From Branchiostoma floridae (Eukaryota > Chordata > Leptocardii > Amphioxiformes > Branchiostomatidae), in the NCBI RefSeq assembly GCF_000003815.2, contig NC_049979.1, positions 19,585,686 to 19,649,685 of the forward strand: a stretch of 64,000 nt of DNA. Direction: 5' to 3'. Position numbers and translations under genes: made by a program. Below the pieces are notes generated by a model. The model worked only from the letters and a program-made list of their open reading frames with translations, ran no database searches and had not been told where the DNA came from. Numbering within the stretch: the stretch's first letter is position 1; each line of letters opens with the position of its first letter. Below, in pieces: positions 63,101-64,000 of the stretch.

Positions 63101-63330
63101 CGCAACAGGTCAGCTCGGCCAGTCAGAGCCATGCATACTCACCGACAGAGGCTGCTGGCGAATGGGGAGAGCTGACAGAAGTGGCAGGCATGTCGGTAGA
63201 GGCCGTTCAGAAGAAACTGTCATGGGCAACTGAAGAGTTAGGAAAGACCTCCTCAATAGAGAATAGCATTCAACTCTGCATATTGATAAAGGCTTGTGCA
63301 GAAGCATTGATAGCATTGAAAAAGATGTAG
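60158..63330 (+). CDS. ZNRD2: Zinc ribbon domain-containing protein 2 (SSSCA1/p27-like)
   Basis: Four exons join in phase to 227 residues (human 199): 60158-60176, 61838-61989, 62417-62501, 62903-63330. Exon 1 codes only six residues and a split codon (context TTCCACCATGA, donor G|GTAAGT); this start is inferred from phase and Kozak context. Exon 2 gives YDWQPPSEADLKVIEARRER and RMGDYLLKGWKMLGTNC. The zinc ribbon is CEECGC in exons 2/3 with YCVACNE in exon 3. The C-terminal helix is recognisable (KLSWATEELGKTSSIENSIQ, then ACAEAL). The family is a small conserved cytosolic protein linked to Sjogren syndrome/scleroderma autoantigen 1; its role is poorly defined. Intron 1 carries the palindrome array at 60459-60914. 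Confidence 0.93.
60459..60914. repeat. Array of ~14 short palindromes (CAGCACTGG-N4-CCAGTGCTG)
   Basis: About fourteen units in 456 bases, mean spacing near 33. Each is a self-complementary hairpin with arms TCAGCACTGG and CCAGTGCTGA and a loop of about 2-6 variable bases (TTTT, AATT, ATTT, GGTA, AACGTT...). Spacers between units are unrelated and variable. One unit has lost its left arm (around 60566) and some arms carry single changes. A longer shared word TACAAAAGKAACGGGTTC at 60441 and 60777 shows a 336-base higher-order duplication. It lies in ZNRD2 intron 1. Confidence 0.95.
62631..62674. repeat. Near-perfect 20-bp inverted repeat, 4-base loop
   Basis: CTCTGGCATTTTGTCAAGTC (62631-62650), loop TCTT, then GACTTGACAAATTGCCAGAG (62655-62674). 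One mismatch in 20. Located in ZNRD2 intron 3. Confidence 0.9.
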
Positions 63331-64000
63331 AAAAGATAGGAGCAGTACAGAAGCAGTTATTGTGTAACAATACCACCTTGTTGTAGTCTATAAGGCCAGT
63401 CAATGTTGATTGTTATCTGACAATGACAATCACTCAATTTCAAACCCTTACTTGTAGTACCATGTTTTGGTGCTAGGTGGTGCTGCTGCATCACAATGCA
63501 TGTAAGTGTAATAGTACAACTTGAAGGTGTATGTGTGCTATTCACATTATGTTTTTGTTTACACACCACACCTGGACAGTAGAAAGCCTATAAATTGTTC
63601 ATTACTAGAATAAAATATCTCCAGATAGGTTCAGTTATGGTCCTTGTGTTGCATCTTTTAAGTCAATTAAAGATAAAATTGCAGTGAAAGACCAGCTTAC
63701 ACTCTTGATGCTACCCACAGCTTTAACATTTGCAGTTCAACATCAATGCCTTACCATTCATGCCTTTGTGTCAAATGTACATTGTATGCTGTGTGCAGTA
63801 CTGTAGTTTTCCTGGTTGGTCAAAAATAAAATCTCTTTTTTGATATACTTCTTCATTTCATTCTGCCTGACAGATGGCAAACAAAATTCAAGAGATGCAT
63901 TCTTACCAGGAGGATACTCTTTCTCGATTTAACCAGTTTTACAACAATCCTAAATTTTCAAGCAATGGGGTAATCCAGTATGCCTGACACCTATACAGGC
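63331..64000 (+). other. ZNRD2 3' UTR and right edge
   Basis: AATAAA signals at 63609-63614 and 63825-63830 are plausible polyadenylation signals for ZNRD2. The final ~130 bases look unique but show no recognisable protein. Confidence 0.5.

Overview
The window is intron-rich, AT-leaning animal DNA. The gene structures, the tRNA-derived SINEs and the many short terminal-inverted-repeat (TIR) elements point to an invertebrate deuterostome, most likely an amphioxus (Branchiostoma). I had no database, so that is inference. There is one 100-N assembly gap (7855-7954).

Layout. (1) 1-4842: fragments of minus-strand genes (an integrase-like exon, an unknown exon, two exons of a rhamnose-binding (SUEL) lectin-like gene) plus a foldback hairpin. 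(2) 4843-11139, plus: a single-pass membrane protein of 8 exons whose last exon encodes eight YxxL/I tyrosine motifs; it looks like an undescribed signalling receptor. (3) 14631-21448, minus: COG2, a Golgi tethering subunit, all but the first exon. (4) 25296-29171, plus: a BTB-BACK-Kelch (KLHL-like) ubiquitin-ligase adaptor. (5) 30799-34318, minus: an EcKinase/CHK-like small-molecule kinase whose first coding exon is split by a 1.24-kb transposon-like element. (6) 36405-41660, plus: a broken cytochrome P450 tail followed by a complete CYP2-clan P450. (7) 42314-59645, minus: NUP133, for which 36 coding exons join in phase to 1149 residues. (8) 60158-63330, plus: ZNRD2 (SSSCA1), divergent from NUP133 across about 0.5 kb of shared promoter DNA.

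The conserved genes are housekeeping functions (Golgi transport, nuclear pore, zinc-ribbon protein) and form no operon. The rest are accessory families common in amphioxus. COG2 and NUP133 also lie on one chromosome arm in human (1q42), so their linkage here looks ancient.

The introns carry much small-scale mobile and repetitive DNA: an internally deleted mariner, Harbinger-like and hAT-like MITEs, two SINE copies with target-site duplications, foldback elements, a minisatellite that repeats a NUP133 splice acceptor, a MITE sitting on a NUP133 splice donor, and an array of about 14 short palindromes in ZNRD2 intron 1, which is the strangest feature of the window.
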